21,948 nt of DNA, taken from contig SFKY01000039.1 of NCBI GenBank assembly GCA_004554665.1, positions 1-21,948 of the forward strand, in the 5' to 3' direction. The notes below the pieces were generated by a model that was given only the letters and a program-made list of their open reading frames with translations, searched no databases and was not told the origin of the DNA. Source of the DNA: Bacteroidales bacterium (lineage in GTDB: Bacteria > Bacteroidota > Bacteroidia > Bacteroidales > Bacteroidaceae). The translations under genes were made by a program, and so were the position numbers. Below are positions 7,449 to 14,961 of this stretch, one piece after another (within the stretch, counting starts at the first letter, position 1; each line of letters opens with the position of its first letter).

Positions 7449-8768
7449 ATGGCATACAAGTATTTCCCCCATACCGAAGAGGACATCAGAGAGATGCTCG
7501 CCAAGATTGGCGTGGGCTCTCTCGAAGACCTCTATGCGGAAGTGCCGGACACCATCCGTTTTAAAGGCGACTACCAACTGCCCGAAGCCATGAGCGAGGT
7601 GGAGATACGCCAATATCTCAGTGGGCTCGGTGCCAAGAACCAGCAGCTCACCTGCTTTGCCGGCGCAGGCGTGTACGACCACTACACACCGTCGGCCATC
7701 CCTTCGCTCATAGAGCGTTCGGAGTTTCTGACCAGCTACACTCCGTATCAGGCGGAAATCTCCCAAGGCACGCTGCACTACATATTCGAATACCAGTCGA
7801 TGATGGCAGAACTCACAGGAATGGAAATCTCCAACGCCTCCATGTACGATGGCACTACCGCCACCGCCGAGGCTGTGCTGATGGCCAATGCGTCGAGCAA
7901 GAAGTCGAACAAGGTGCTCGTCTCGGAGACGGTTGACCCCAAAACGCTGGCCGTCATCCGCACCTATGCCCACTATCATGGCGTAGAGATAGCCCTGGTG
8001 CCGGCTGTAGACGGTGCCACATCAGCCGAGTCGCTGCAGCAGATGCTCGATGCTGAGCCCATTGCCGGTGTGGTGGTGCAACAGCCCAACCGATATGGCA
8101 TCGTGGAAGATTTCACAGGCTTTGCTGATGCCTGCCATGACAAGAAGGCGCTGTTTGTCATCAACAGCATTCCGGCAGACTTGGCCTTGCTCAAGACACC
8201 GGGCGAATGGGGCGCAGACATTGCCGTCGGCGACGGCCAGTCACTGGGTATTCCCATGACCTTCGGCGGTCCCTCGGTGGGCTACATGTGCTGCACCGAA
8301 AAATTGATGCGCAAGATGCCGGGGCGTATTGTCGGCAAGACACTCGACCACAACGGCAACCGCGCCTTTGTGCTCACCCTGCAGGCACGCGAGCAGCATA
8401 TCCGCAGGCAGAAAGCCACCTCTAACATCTGCTCCAACGAGTCGTTGATGGCACTGTTTGTCACTATCTACATGAGTCTGATGGGCAAGGAGGGTATCAA
8501 AGAGGCTGCCCAACAGTCGTATGACGGTGCCCACTATCTGTATGAGCAACTGCTGAAGAGCGACAAGTTCTCTCCGGCTTTCAACCAGCATTTCTTCAAC
8601 GAGTTCTGCATCAACTATCAGGGAGATGTAGACACACTGCTGAAGCGTCTGGCCGCCAATGGCATACTCGGAGGCGTGAAGATGGGCGAACACATGCTCA
8701 TGATGGCCGTGACAGAGAAACGTACCAAGGAAGAAACTGACCAATTAATTTCGTTGTGCCATGAATAG
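7449..8768 (+). CDS. gcvPA: Glycine dehydrogenase (decarboxylating) subunit 1
   Basis: This is the N-terminal half of the pyridoxal-phosphate glycine decarboxylase (P protein) in its split two-subunit form. It pairs with GcvPB to decarboxylate glycine and load GcvH. The 439-residue product starts MAYKYFPHTEEDIREML, as these subunits do, and shows CFAGAGVYDHYTPSAIPSLIER, SQGTLHYIFEYQSMMAELTGM and NASMYDGTTATAEAVLMA. The PLP lysine is not in this subunit, as expected. The frame is open further upstream through gcvH sequence; ATG 7449 is chosen by homology and by its 10-base spacing from the gcvH stop. Its stop overlaps the gcvPB start by 8 bases (ATGAATAG). Confidence 0.96.
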   Translation: MAYKYFPHTEEDIREMLAKIGVGSLEDLYAEVPDTIRFKGDYQLPEAMSEVEIRQYLSGLGAKNQQLTCFAGAGVYDHYTPSAIPSLIERSEFLTSYTPYQAEISQGTLHYIFEYQSMMAELTGMEISNASMYDGTTATAEAVLMANASSKKSNKVLVSETVDPKTLAVIRTYAHYHGVEIALVPAVDGATSAESLQQMLDAEPIAGVVVQQPNRYGIVEDFTGFADACHDKKALFVINSIPADLALLKTPGEWGADIAVGDGQSLGIPMTFGGPSVGYMCCTEKLMRKMPGRIVGKTLDHNGNRAFVLTLQAREQHIRRQKATSNICSNESLMALFVTIYMSLMGKEGIKEAAQQSYDGAHYLYEQLLKSDKFSPAFNQHFFNEFCINYQGDVDTLLKRLAANGILGGVKMGEHMLMMAVTEKRTKEETDQLISLCHE

Positions 8769-10218
8769 TAAATTATACGGCAAATTAATATTCGAGCTTT
8801 CACACGCTGGAAGCAAGGGATATAGTCTCCCCAAAAACAATTTCGGCCACCACGAAATTCCCAGTAGCATGCGTCGCCAAGAAGACGCACAGCTACCTGA
8901 GTGCGATGAACTTACGGTGGTGCGTCATTACACTAACCACAGCGGCAACAACTTCGGGGTGAACAATGGTTTCTACCCATTGGGCAGTTGTACGATGAAA
9001 TACAATCCCTGCATCAACGAGGAGATGGCCAACCTGCCCCAGTTTGCCGGTTTGCACCCCTTGCAGCCGGTAGAGACATGCCAAGGTGCGTTGGAAGTGG
9101 AATACAATCTCCAGCAATCGCTCGCCGAACTCACGGGGATGGCAGATTTCACGCTCAATCCCTTTGCGGGCGCACATGGAGAGCTGACAGGTCTGATGAT
9201 TATCCGCAGCTATCACCAAAGCCGCAACGACGACAAGCGTATCAAGGTGATAGTACCCGACTCGGCACATGGTACCAACCCTGCTTCGGCTGCTGTTTGC
9301 GGTCTGGAGATTGTAGAGGTGAAGAGTACCGCCGAGGGATTGGTGGATGTGGAAGACTTGAAACCGCTGCTGGGCGACGACATTGCTGCCATCATGATGA
9401 CCAACCCCAACACACTCGGACTCTTCGAGAAGGAAATCCCAGAGATTGCCGAACTGGTACATGGCTGTGGCGCACTGATGTATTACGACGGTGCCAATCT
9501 CAATCCTATGTTGGGAGCCTGCAGGCCTGGTGATATGGGCTTCGACGTGATGCACGTCAACCTGCACAAGACATTCTCTACCCCTCACGGAGGTGGAGGT
9601 CCCGGTAGTGGTCCTGTGGGTGTGCGCAAAGGTCTTGAGCAGTTCCTTCCGGCACCCCATGTCGTAAAGGAGAACGACTCTTTCCGCGTTGACAACGACC
9701 GTTTCAACCACGTAGGTGCCTATCTGGGCAACTTTGGCGTCATTCTCCGTGCCTATACCTACATCCTCTCGTTGGGCAAAGAGTATGTCAAGCTGGTGGG
9801 GCCACTCGCTACACTCAATGCCAACTACATCAAGGAGTGTCTGAAAGATGTCTACGAACTGCCCATCGAGGGATTGTGCAAGCACGAGTTTGTATTTGAC
9901 GGACTGAAGGACAAGAGTACCGACGTGACAACGATGGATGTGGCCAAGAGACTGCTGGACTATGGCTTCCACGCACCGACTATCTACTTCCCGCTGCTCT
10001 TCCATCAGGCCATGATGATAGAACCGACCGAGAACGAAAGCAAGCAGACGATAGACGGATTCATCGAGGTGCTGAGAACTATCGCCGAGGAAGCGAAGAC
10101 CACTCCCGATGTGGTGAAGAGTGCGCCGCACAACACTCCGATATCGCGCGTGGACGACGTGCTGGCTGCCAAGCATCCGATACTCACCTATAAGCAACTG
10201 GTCAATGACAAGGACTGA
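8761..10218 (+). CDS. gcvPB: Glycine dehydrogenase (decarboxylating) subunit 2
   Basis: This is the C-terminal half of the P protein and carries the cofactor. The 485-residue product has the PLP-binding lysine at residue 270 in VNLHKTFSTPHGGGGPGSGP, preceded by DSAHGTNPASAA and MMTNPNTLGLFE, all hallmarks of glycine decarboxylase. The N-terminus (FELSHAGSKGYSLPKNN) is the usual start of subunit 2. It begins inside the last codons of gcvPA (8-base overlap) and its own end overlaps lpdA by 14 bases. This suggests translational coupling of the two P subunits and E3 at similar levels. Confidence 0.97.
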   Translation: MNSKLYGKLIFELSHAGSKGYSLPKNNFGHHEIPSSMRRQEDAQLPECDELTVVRHYTNHSGNNFGVNNGFYPLGSCTMKYNPCINEEMANLPQFAGLHPLQPVETCQGALEVEYNLQQSLAELTGMADFTLNPFAGAHGELTGLMIIRSYHQSRNDDKRIKVIVPDSAHGTNPASAAVCGLEIVEVKSTAEGLVDVEDLKPLLGDDIAAIMMTNPNTLGLFEKEIPEIAELVHGCGALMYYDGANLNPMLGACRPGDMGFDVMHVNLHKTFSTPHGGGGPGSGPVGVRKGLEQFLPAPHVVKENDSFRVDNDRFNHVGAYLGNFGVILRAYTYILSLGKEYVKLVGPLATLNANYIKECLKDVYELPIEGLCKHEFVFDGLKDKSTDVTTMDVAKRLLDYGFHAPTIYFPLLFHQAMMIEPTENESKQTIDGFIEVLRTIAEEAKTTPDVVKSAPHNTPISRVDDVLAAKHPILTYKQLVNDKD

Positions 10219-11452
10219 TCTGATTATCATAGGTAGCGGCCCGGGTGGATACCGGGCCGCTCAGTATGCCGCCAAACACGGATTGGAAGTCATCATCTTC
10301 GAGGACCGAAGAGCCGGCGGCACCTGTCTGAACGAAGGTTGCATCCCGACCAAGTGTCTGGTACACGACTCGCTGAAGGGTACTGCATTTGCCGATGCCA
10401 TGACCCGCAAGGAGCAAGTGAGCGACCAGCTACGCCAAGGTGTGGAAGCACTGATGGCACAGCCGCATATCACGATGGTCAAGACCCATGCCGCTCTGGC
10501 TGGAGACCACAAGGTGGTAGCAGACGGCGAGACCTACGAGGCCGACAATATCATCATCGCTACCGGAAGTCAAGCCAAGCTGCCCCCAATAGCCGATATA
10601 GACAGACCGGAGGTCATGACCTCCACCGAATTGCTGAGCATAGACCATCTGCCCAAGCGTTTGGCGGTTATAGGTGCCGGCGTAATCGGTATGGAGTTTG
10701 CTTCTATCTTCCACCGCATGGGCGTTGAGGTCGAGGTTTACGAGTTCCTGAAGGAGTGTCTGCCCATGATGGACAAGGACTTGGCCAAACGGCTCCGCAA
10801 GAAGATGGAGAAAGACGGTATCAAGTTTAACATGGGTTACAGTGTCAGCTCCATTGCCGACCTGCAGGCCGATGCCGTACTGGTAGCTACCGGACGCAAA
10901 CCTACAATTGAGGGACTGAATCTGGAGGAAGCAGGCGTCGTCTGCAGCCGTGGCGGCATCGAGGTAGACGACAATATGCAGACCAGCGTGGAAGGCATCT
11001 ACGCCATCGGCGATGTGAACGGACGCGCTATGCTGGCACACGCTGCCACATTCCAAGGATTTAGGGCTGTAAACCATATCCTGCACCGCTCGGACCAGAT
11101 AAGGCTCGATATCATGCCGGCTGCTGTTTTCACCTCACCCGAACTAGCTTCGGTTGGCGTTACAGACGACGCCTGCAAGAAAAACGGCGTGGCCTGCAAG
11201 ACCTATAAGGGCATGTACCGCTCTAATGGTAAGGCTCTGGCAGAGGAAGCAACCGAGGGACTGGCTAAGATTGTCACTGACGAAGAGGGTCGCGTCATCG
11301 GCTGCCATATCTTGGGCGCTCATGCTGCCGATATGGTACAGGAGATGGCTGCCCTCATGAACAAGGACATCCGCTTGGCCGAATTGGCAGATATCGTGCA
11401 TATCCATCCCACCCTTGGAGAGATTTTGCAAGACATTGCTGTCAATGCATAA
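10205..11452 (+). CDS. lpdA: Dihydrolipoyl dehydrogenase (L protein / E3), compact form
   Basis: The L protein reoxidises dihydrolipoyl-GcvH with NAD+. The 415-residue product shows an FAD Rossmann motif LIIIGSGPGGYRAA at 7-20, the redox disulfide GGTCLNEGCIPTKCL with cysteines 41 and 46, an NAD motif VIGAGVIGMEFASIFHRMG, the AIGDVNG FAD segment, and the catalytic dyad in HIHPTLGEIL (His 401, Glu 406). It is about 40-55 residues shorter than typical E3. The missing length lies in the FAD domain between the disulfide helix and the IIIATGS strand, while both ends are intact, so I see a compact family member and not a truncation. ATG 10205 lies inside the gcvPB end. An open frame extends upstream but is gcvPB read out of frame. 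Confidence 0.93.
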   Translation: MTRTDLIIIGSGPGGYRAAQYAAKHGLEVIIFEDRRAGGTCLNEGCIPTKCLVHDSLKGTAFADAMTRKEQVSDQLRQGVEALMAQPHITMVKTHAALAGDHKVVADGETYEADNIIIATGSQAKLPPIADIDRPEVMTSTELLSIDHLPKRLAVIGAGVIGMEFASIFHRMGVEVEVYEFLKECLPMMDKDLAKRLRKKMEKDGIKFNMGYSVSSIADLQADAVLVATGRKPTIEGLNLEEAGVVCSRGGIEVDDNMQTSVEGIYAIGDVNGRAMLAHAATFQGFRAVNHILHRSDQIRLDIMPAAVFTSPELASVGVTDDACKKNGVACKTYKGMYRSNGKALAEEATEGLAKIVTDEEGRVIGCHILGAHAADMVQEMAALMNKDIRLAELADIVHIHPTLGEILQDIAVNA

Positions 11453-11468
11453 GCTTGAAAAACTTTTT

Positions 11469-11518
11469 ATATAAGCAAGGTGGAGCTTTCCCCGTGAGTA
11501 GCTCCACCTTACTTGTAT
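11469..11518 (+). terminator. Hairpin after lpdA, probable end of the glycine cleavage operon
   Basis: AAGGTGGAGCT (11477-11487) pairs perfectly with AGCTCCACCTT (11500-11510) around a 12-base loop. After one C/A mismatch the stem extends by seven more pairs including one G-T (11469-11475 with 11512-11518). It begins 17 bases after the lpdA stop. On the plus strand it is followed by A-rich rather than T-rich sequence, so terminator strength is uncertain. The same hairpin recurs at 14722-14757. Confidence 0.55.
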
Positions 11519-11557
11519 AAAAAGACCCATTGGCGGAATTAACTTTGCGCATATTTA
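11477..11557. repeat. Inverted repeat, left copy (IS982-type 3' end plus hairpin)
   Basis: This 81-base segment matches the reverse complement of 14677-14756 with about seven substitutions and a short indel in an A-run, roughly 90% identity by eye. It contains the hairpin (11477-11510), a junction AAAAAGACC followed by TTGGCGGAATTAA, and the last codons of the transposase remnant (reading KYAQS then stop on the minus strand). Confidence 0.75.
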
Positions 11558-12019
11558 ACCCTGCCTATTGGGCGTCCATTAATATGGTTGATGTACTGCA
11601 GAACGGTATATGCGCTAATCTTCCCGATGATTCGAGTGAACAGTCCTGCAGTTTCTTTAGCATAGTTGCAGAAAATCATAAAACGGTCACAGAACAGAGA
11701 GAAGTTAGTCTCAATCCTCTTTCTTGCCTTAGCAAAAGGCATGAATGTCGGCTTCCAATCTTTCATGTTGAAACGATAAGGAACCTCTAATTATATGCCT
11801 ACAGAAGAGAACAGATCTTGCTTCAGACCAGTACTAATATAAGCACGGTCACCAAAGATACTACAATCATGAAATTCAAATTTTACATCTTTCATGTATA
11901 CTGACGACGGGAAAACAGGTTAGGCAGCTCAGCAGCATAGTCCTTGAGCCTATCGAAGAGAAGTTTTTTCGCTGTCAATACTCATGTGTTTTGCATGAGA
12001 CTCAGTGAACAGCGTTTAC
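11539..12019 (-). pseudogene. IS982-family transposase remnant
   Basis: The minus strand encodes recognisable pieces of an IS982-family transposase of the Bacteroides/Prevotella/IS195-like branch. The C-terminal piece at 11766-11539 reads MKDWKPTFMPFAKARKRIET and later NYAKETAGLFTRIIGKISAY and VLQYINHINGRPIG, ending KYAQS. Upstream of it, HDCSIFGDRAYISTGLKQD is followed by an in-frame stop before LEVPYRFN. Further upstream, HMSIDSEK / LLFDRLKDYAAELPNLFSRR is split by a one-base frameshift and then stops. The family's middle section of about 110 codons, with most of the DDE catalytic residues, is missing between the RRQY and VKFEFHDCS segments, and the N-terminus is absent. It cannot make an active enzyme. 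The right edge of the remnant near 12019 is approximate; no clear outer 5' IS end is visible. Confidence 0.8.
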
Positions 12020-12034
12020 ATAAACAACAGCCCT

Positions 12035-14560
12035 ATGAAAACAAAAACAACTATATTGGCCGCACTGGTACTGCTGGCAACCGCAGGCACAAAAGCCCAT
12101 GCCGAAGTGGTTTACAGCGACCAGACCGTGCGCTTCACACTGGTGGACGAAGCCACAGTGAGAATGGAATATGCCCCTGACGGCAAGTTTATCGACAACA
12201 AAAGTTTTGTGGCAGTAGAACGCAACTACGCCGCAGTGAAGCATACCCTTAAGGTGTCGGGCAAAAAAATCACCATAACCACCCCGAAGTTCACACTCAC
12301 CTACAAACTGGGTAGCGGTGCCTTCACCAGTGCAAATCTGAAGATTGAAGGCAACGCCAAGGCTATAGGCAAAAAGATTGTGTGGCAGCCGGGTATGCAA
12401 CAAAAAGACAATCTGAAAGGTACCTACCGCACCCTCGACGGCTACGACGGCAATATGCACGACGGCAAACCAATGCCCATAGAGGACGGCTTGCTTGCCC
12501 GCGACGGCTGGACGCTGATTGACGACTCGAACAGCCTGCTATTCGACGGCGACCCCGACTGGGACTGGGTGACCACACGCCCGAGTGCTAAAGGTGCACA
12601 GGACTGGTACTTCATGGCTTACGGCACCAATTACAAGCAGGCGCTGAAGAGCTTCACACGCTTTGCTGGCAACGTGCCTCTACCTCCGCGCTACGCCTTT
12701 GGCTACTGGTGGAGCCGCTACTGGAGCTACAGCGACCAAGACTTCCGCGACCTCATCGGCAATTTCAAGAACCTTGACATTCCGCTCGACGTGCTGGTGG
12801 TGGATATGGACTGGCATCCTATTTCGCCAGAGGCCGGGGGCGGTTGGACCGGCTGGGACTGGAACGAACGCCTCTTCCCTGACTATAAGCAATTCCTGAA
12901 ATTCCTCGACGATGCCGGCGTGAAAACCACCATGAACCTGCATCCCGCCGACGGCATTCGCCCCTACGAGAAACGCTATGCCGAGTTTGCCCGCCGCTAC
13001 GGCAACACCGACGGCAAGGCAGTGGAATTTCTGGGCAGCGACAAGTGTTTTGTAAAGGCCCTGTTCGACACTTATCTGCACCCCTATATGGACGAAGGTG
13101 TCGACTTTTGGTGGCTTGACTGGCAACAATGGCTCAGCGACAAAAAGGTGGAGGGACTGAGCAACACTTTCTGGTGCAACTACATCTGGTTCAGCGACAT
13201 GCAGCGCCAATGCAAGAAGCGCCCGATGCTGTATCACCGCTGGGGCGGACTGGGCAACCACCGCTACCAGATCGGATTCTCGGGCGATGCTTACATCACA
13301 TGGAACAGCCTTAACTATCTGCCCTACTTCAACAGCACCGCTTCGAACGTGCTCTACGGCTATTGGAGCCACGACATAGGCGGACACATGAACCACAAAT
13401 ACGGCACACCGGTAGACCCGCAACTCTACACCCGCGCCATGCAAATGGGCAAATACCTGCCCATCCTGCGCTCGCACAGCACCAAGGATCCTGCCCTCAA
13501 CAAAGAGCCGTGGGCATTCGACCAGGCGGTACAGAAGCGCCTCAAAGCGGTAATCGATGGCCGGTATGCCCTGGTGCCATACATCTACACCATGTGCCGC
13601 CGTACCCATGAGACCGGCATCTCGCTCTGCCGCCCGATGTATTACGACTATCCCGAAGCCCCGGAGGCTTACGACTGCAAGAACGAATATATGTTCGGCG
13701 ACAACATGCTCATTGCGCCCATCACACAGCCAATAGCCCCAGACGAAAAGTATTCGCACGTCGACGTGTGGCTACCCGAAGGCAAATGGCTTGAACTGGA
13801 AACCGGCAGCATGCTCGACGGCGGCGTCACAGTCAAGCGCTCGTTCAGTATCGACGAATATCCAGTGTATGTGAAAGCCGGCAGCATACTGCCCTACTTT
13901 GGCAAAGTGAACAACCTGTCGGGCAACCGCCAACCTGTGACGGTGCGTGTGTTCCCCGGTGGCGAAAGCGGCGAGTTCACCCTGTATGAGGACAACGGTG
14001 AAGATGCTCGCTACGAAACCGAGTTCGCCACCACCCCACTCAGCTATACACGCACCGGCAATTTGCTGAAGGTGACCATCGGCGCACGCGTCGGCAGTTA
14101 TGCCGACATGCCTGCCACTCGCCACTATGCCGTGGCACTACCTTGCCAACTGGCACCGATCAAGGCTGAGGTGGACGGCAAGCCTGTGCCATTCACCTAC
14201 GACGGCGGCAACCTTGAGGCAACTATCGACTGCGGCGAAATTGACTGCGCATCGGGCACCGTGATTACCCTTACCCTACCCGAGGGCGACACCACCATTG
14301 CCGATGGCACAAAAGCCCGCATGCAACGCCTGCGCACCGCTGTGGCTGAATACAAGCAAGCCAACTGCGGACTGGTTTACACCGAGCGATTCGGATTCCT
14401 TGAGGCTACCCCGCTGCGTCTGCAATACCACACAGGCAACCAAGCCGCCACGCTGCAACGCTTCAATGCCGTCTACAGCGAACTGCCCGACGTGCTCGCC
14501 GAACAGATGCAAGGCAACGAGGCACACATCAGGCAATTCCTCATCACAGCGAACGAATAA
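12035..14560 (+). CDS. Secreted glycoside hydrolase family 31 protein
   Basis: This is a retaining alpha-glycosidase of family GH31 (alpha-glucosidase, alpha-xylosidase and related activities); the exact substrate cannot be read off. The 841-residue product starts with a signal peptide (MKTKTTILAALVLLATAGT, cleavage likely after KAHA), then a beta-sandwich N-domain (about 25-210). The (beta/alpha)8 catalytic domain opens near YAFGYWWSRYWSYSD, with VLVVDMDWHP, the probable nucleophile Asp 362 in FWWLDWQQW and the probable acid/base Asp 418 in GFSGDAYITW. C-terminal beta domains follow (DUF5110-like, including YEDNGEDARYET), and a helical ~90-residue tail. An upstream in-frame ATG at 12005 would precede the signal peptide and is not preferred. 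The gene lies between inverted IS remnants and has no good promoter visible upstream, so its expression is uncertain. It could act in the periplasm or outside the cell. Confidence 0.92.
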   Translation: MKTKTTILAALVLLATAGTKAHAEVVYSDQTVRFTLVDEATVRMEYAPDGKFIDNKSFVAVERNYAAVKHTLKVSGKKITITTPKFTLTYKLGSGAFTSANLKIEGNAKAIGKKIVWQPGMQQKDNLKGTYRTLDGYDGNMHDGKPMPIEDGLLARDGWTLIDDSNSLLFDGDPDWDWVTTRPSAKGAQDWYFMAYGTNYKQALKSFTRFAGNVPLPPRYAFGYWWSRYWSYSDQDFRDLIGNFKNLDIPLDVLVVDMDWHPISPEAGGGWTGWDWNERLFPDYKQFLKFLDDAGVKTTMNLHPADGIRPYEKRYAEFARRYGNTDGKAVEFLGSDKCFVKALFDTYLHPYMDEGVDFWWLDWQQWLSDKKVEGLSNTFWCNYIWFSDMQRQCKKRPMLYHRWGGLGNHRYQIGFSGDAYITWNSLNYLPYFNSTASNVLYGYWSHDIGGHMNHKYGTPVDPQLYTRAMQMGKYLPILRSHSTKDPALNKEPWAFDQAVQKRLKAVIDGRYALVPYIYTMCRRTHETGISLCRPMYYDYPEAPEAYDCKNEYMFGDNMLIAPITQPIAPDEKYSHVDVWLPEGKWLELETGSMLDGGVTVKRSFSIDEYPVYVKAGSILPYFGKVNNLSGNRQPVTVRVFPGGESGEFTLYEDNGEDARYETEFATTPLSYTRTGNLLKVTIGARVGSYADMPATRHYAVALPCQLAPIKAEVDGKPVPFTYDGGNLEATIDCGEIDCASGTVITLTLPEGDTTIADGTKARMQRLRTAVAEYKQANCGLVYTERFGFLEATPLRLQYHTGNQAATLQRFNAVYSELPDVLAEQMQGNEAHIRQFLITANE

Positions 14561-14612
14561 TGTAATAGATGAACTGCAATGGGTAGTATTGCACTAACAC
14601 AATTTCTATTAT

Positions 14613-14650
14613 AAAAAGGAAGGCCGTTTTTTACAGTCTTCCCTTTTTTT
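14613..14650 (+). terminator. Intrinsic terminator after the GH31 gene
   Basis: An A-rich arm with GGAAGGC (within 14613-14625) pairs with GTCTTCCC and the following T-run (14636-14650), with one bulge and a G-T pair, around a short T-rich loop. The seven-T tail makes it a convincing plus-strand terminator. A smaller 6-bp hairpin (TGCAAT 14575-14580 / ATTGCA 14588-14593) precedes it. Confidence 0.65.
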
Positions 14651-14676
14651 GCTTTTTGATGTCCGTCTGTCCGCAA

Positions 14677-14756
14677 TAAATATGCGCGAAGTTAATTCTG
14701 CCAACAGGTCTTTTTTATAAGTAAGGTGGAGCTACTCACAGAGAATGCTCCACCTT
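14677..14756. repeat. Inverted repeat, right copy (IS982-type 3' end plus hairpin)
   Basis: Reverse-complement counterpart of 11477-11557. On the plus strand it reads through the final transposase codons (KYARS then stop at 14681-14695), GCCAACAGGTC, a T-run, and the hairpin TAAGGTGGAGC (14722-14732) / GCTCCACCTTA (14747-14757) followed by TTTTA. Codons just upstream (PSVRN) align only weakly with the left copy, so the transposase match breaks off at about 14677. Confidence 0.75.
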
Positions 14757-14793
14757 ATTTTATGATATCCTATCTTCAACTCTCACACGGAAC

Positions 14794-14958
14794 CTATGAG
14801 GCTGCGGCAAAGAAATTGAAATAGATATAAGCCATCAGGGCTACGATAGCTATCAATACCACCGTCTTGATGAGGCAGCTGGCTATCTTCTTTACCACAA
14901 CCACGCCTACCACAATGGCAGCCAACACAAACAGGTAATACGCAAAACTGGTTTCCAT
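14794..14958 (-). CDS. 54-residue membrane protein
   Basis: I recognise no named family. The product is almost all hydrophobic: a first helix (FAYYLFVLAAIVVGVVVV), a short charged KK turn with a cysteine (KKIASC), then a second helix (TVVLIAIVALMAYIYFNFF) ending AAAS. It looks like a two-pass small inner-membrane protein, N-out or N-in undecided. Support that it is real: the ATG at 14958 comes three bases after the stop of the pseudouridine synthase gene (TAA-GAT-ATG), as in translationally coupled pairs, and the hydropathy pattern is clean. It could help anchor or regulate something encoded elsewhere; no function is assigned. Its stop lies about 40 bases from the right IS-type repeat. Confidence 0.65.
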   Translation of the reverse strand: METSFAYYLFVLAAIVVGVVVVKKIASCLIKTVVLIAIVALMAYIYFNFFAAAS

Positions 14959-14961
14959 ATC

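Larger units (their letters stand above)
11477..14756. mobile_element. Possible eroded compound transposon carrying the GH31 gene
   Basis: Two inverted copies of an IS982-type 3' end, both pointing outward, bracket about 3.1 kb whose only intact gene is the secreted GH31 glycosidase. The left copy keeps about 480 bases of a decayed transposase; the right copy keeps only the last few codons plus the terminal hairpin. This layout fits a passenger gene mobilised or trapped between two IS copies, followed by decay. Two independent insertions, or a duplication of an existing terminator, remain possible. No target-site duplication could be identified. Confidence 0.4.

Noticed and set aside
8893..10230. 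445-codon antisense open frame opposite gcvPB
   Set aside because: Shadow of a long, highly conserved gene; no recognisable domain and no promoter.
10205..11452. Truncation or frameshift in the short dihydrolipoyl dehydrogenase
   Set aside because: The N-terminal FAD motif, redox disulfide, NAD motif and C-terminal His-Glu dyad are all present in one frame, so the short length looks native.
12680..13759. 359-codon antisense open frame opposite the GH31 gene
   Set aside because: Shadow of the real frame, whose signal peptide, catalytic motifs and full length are intact.
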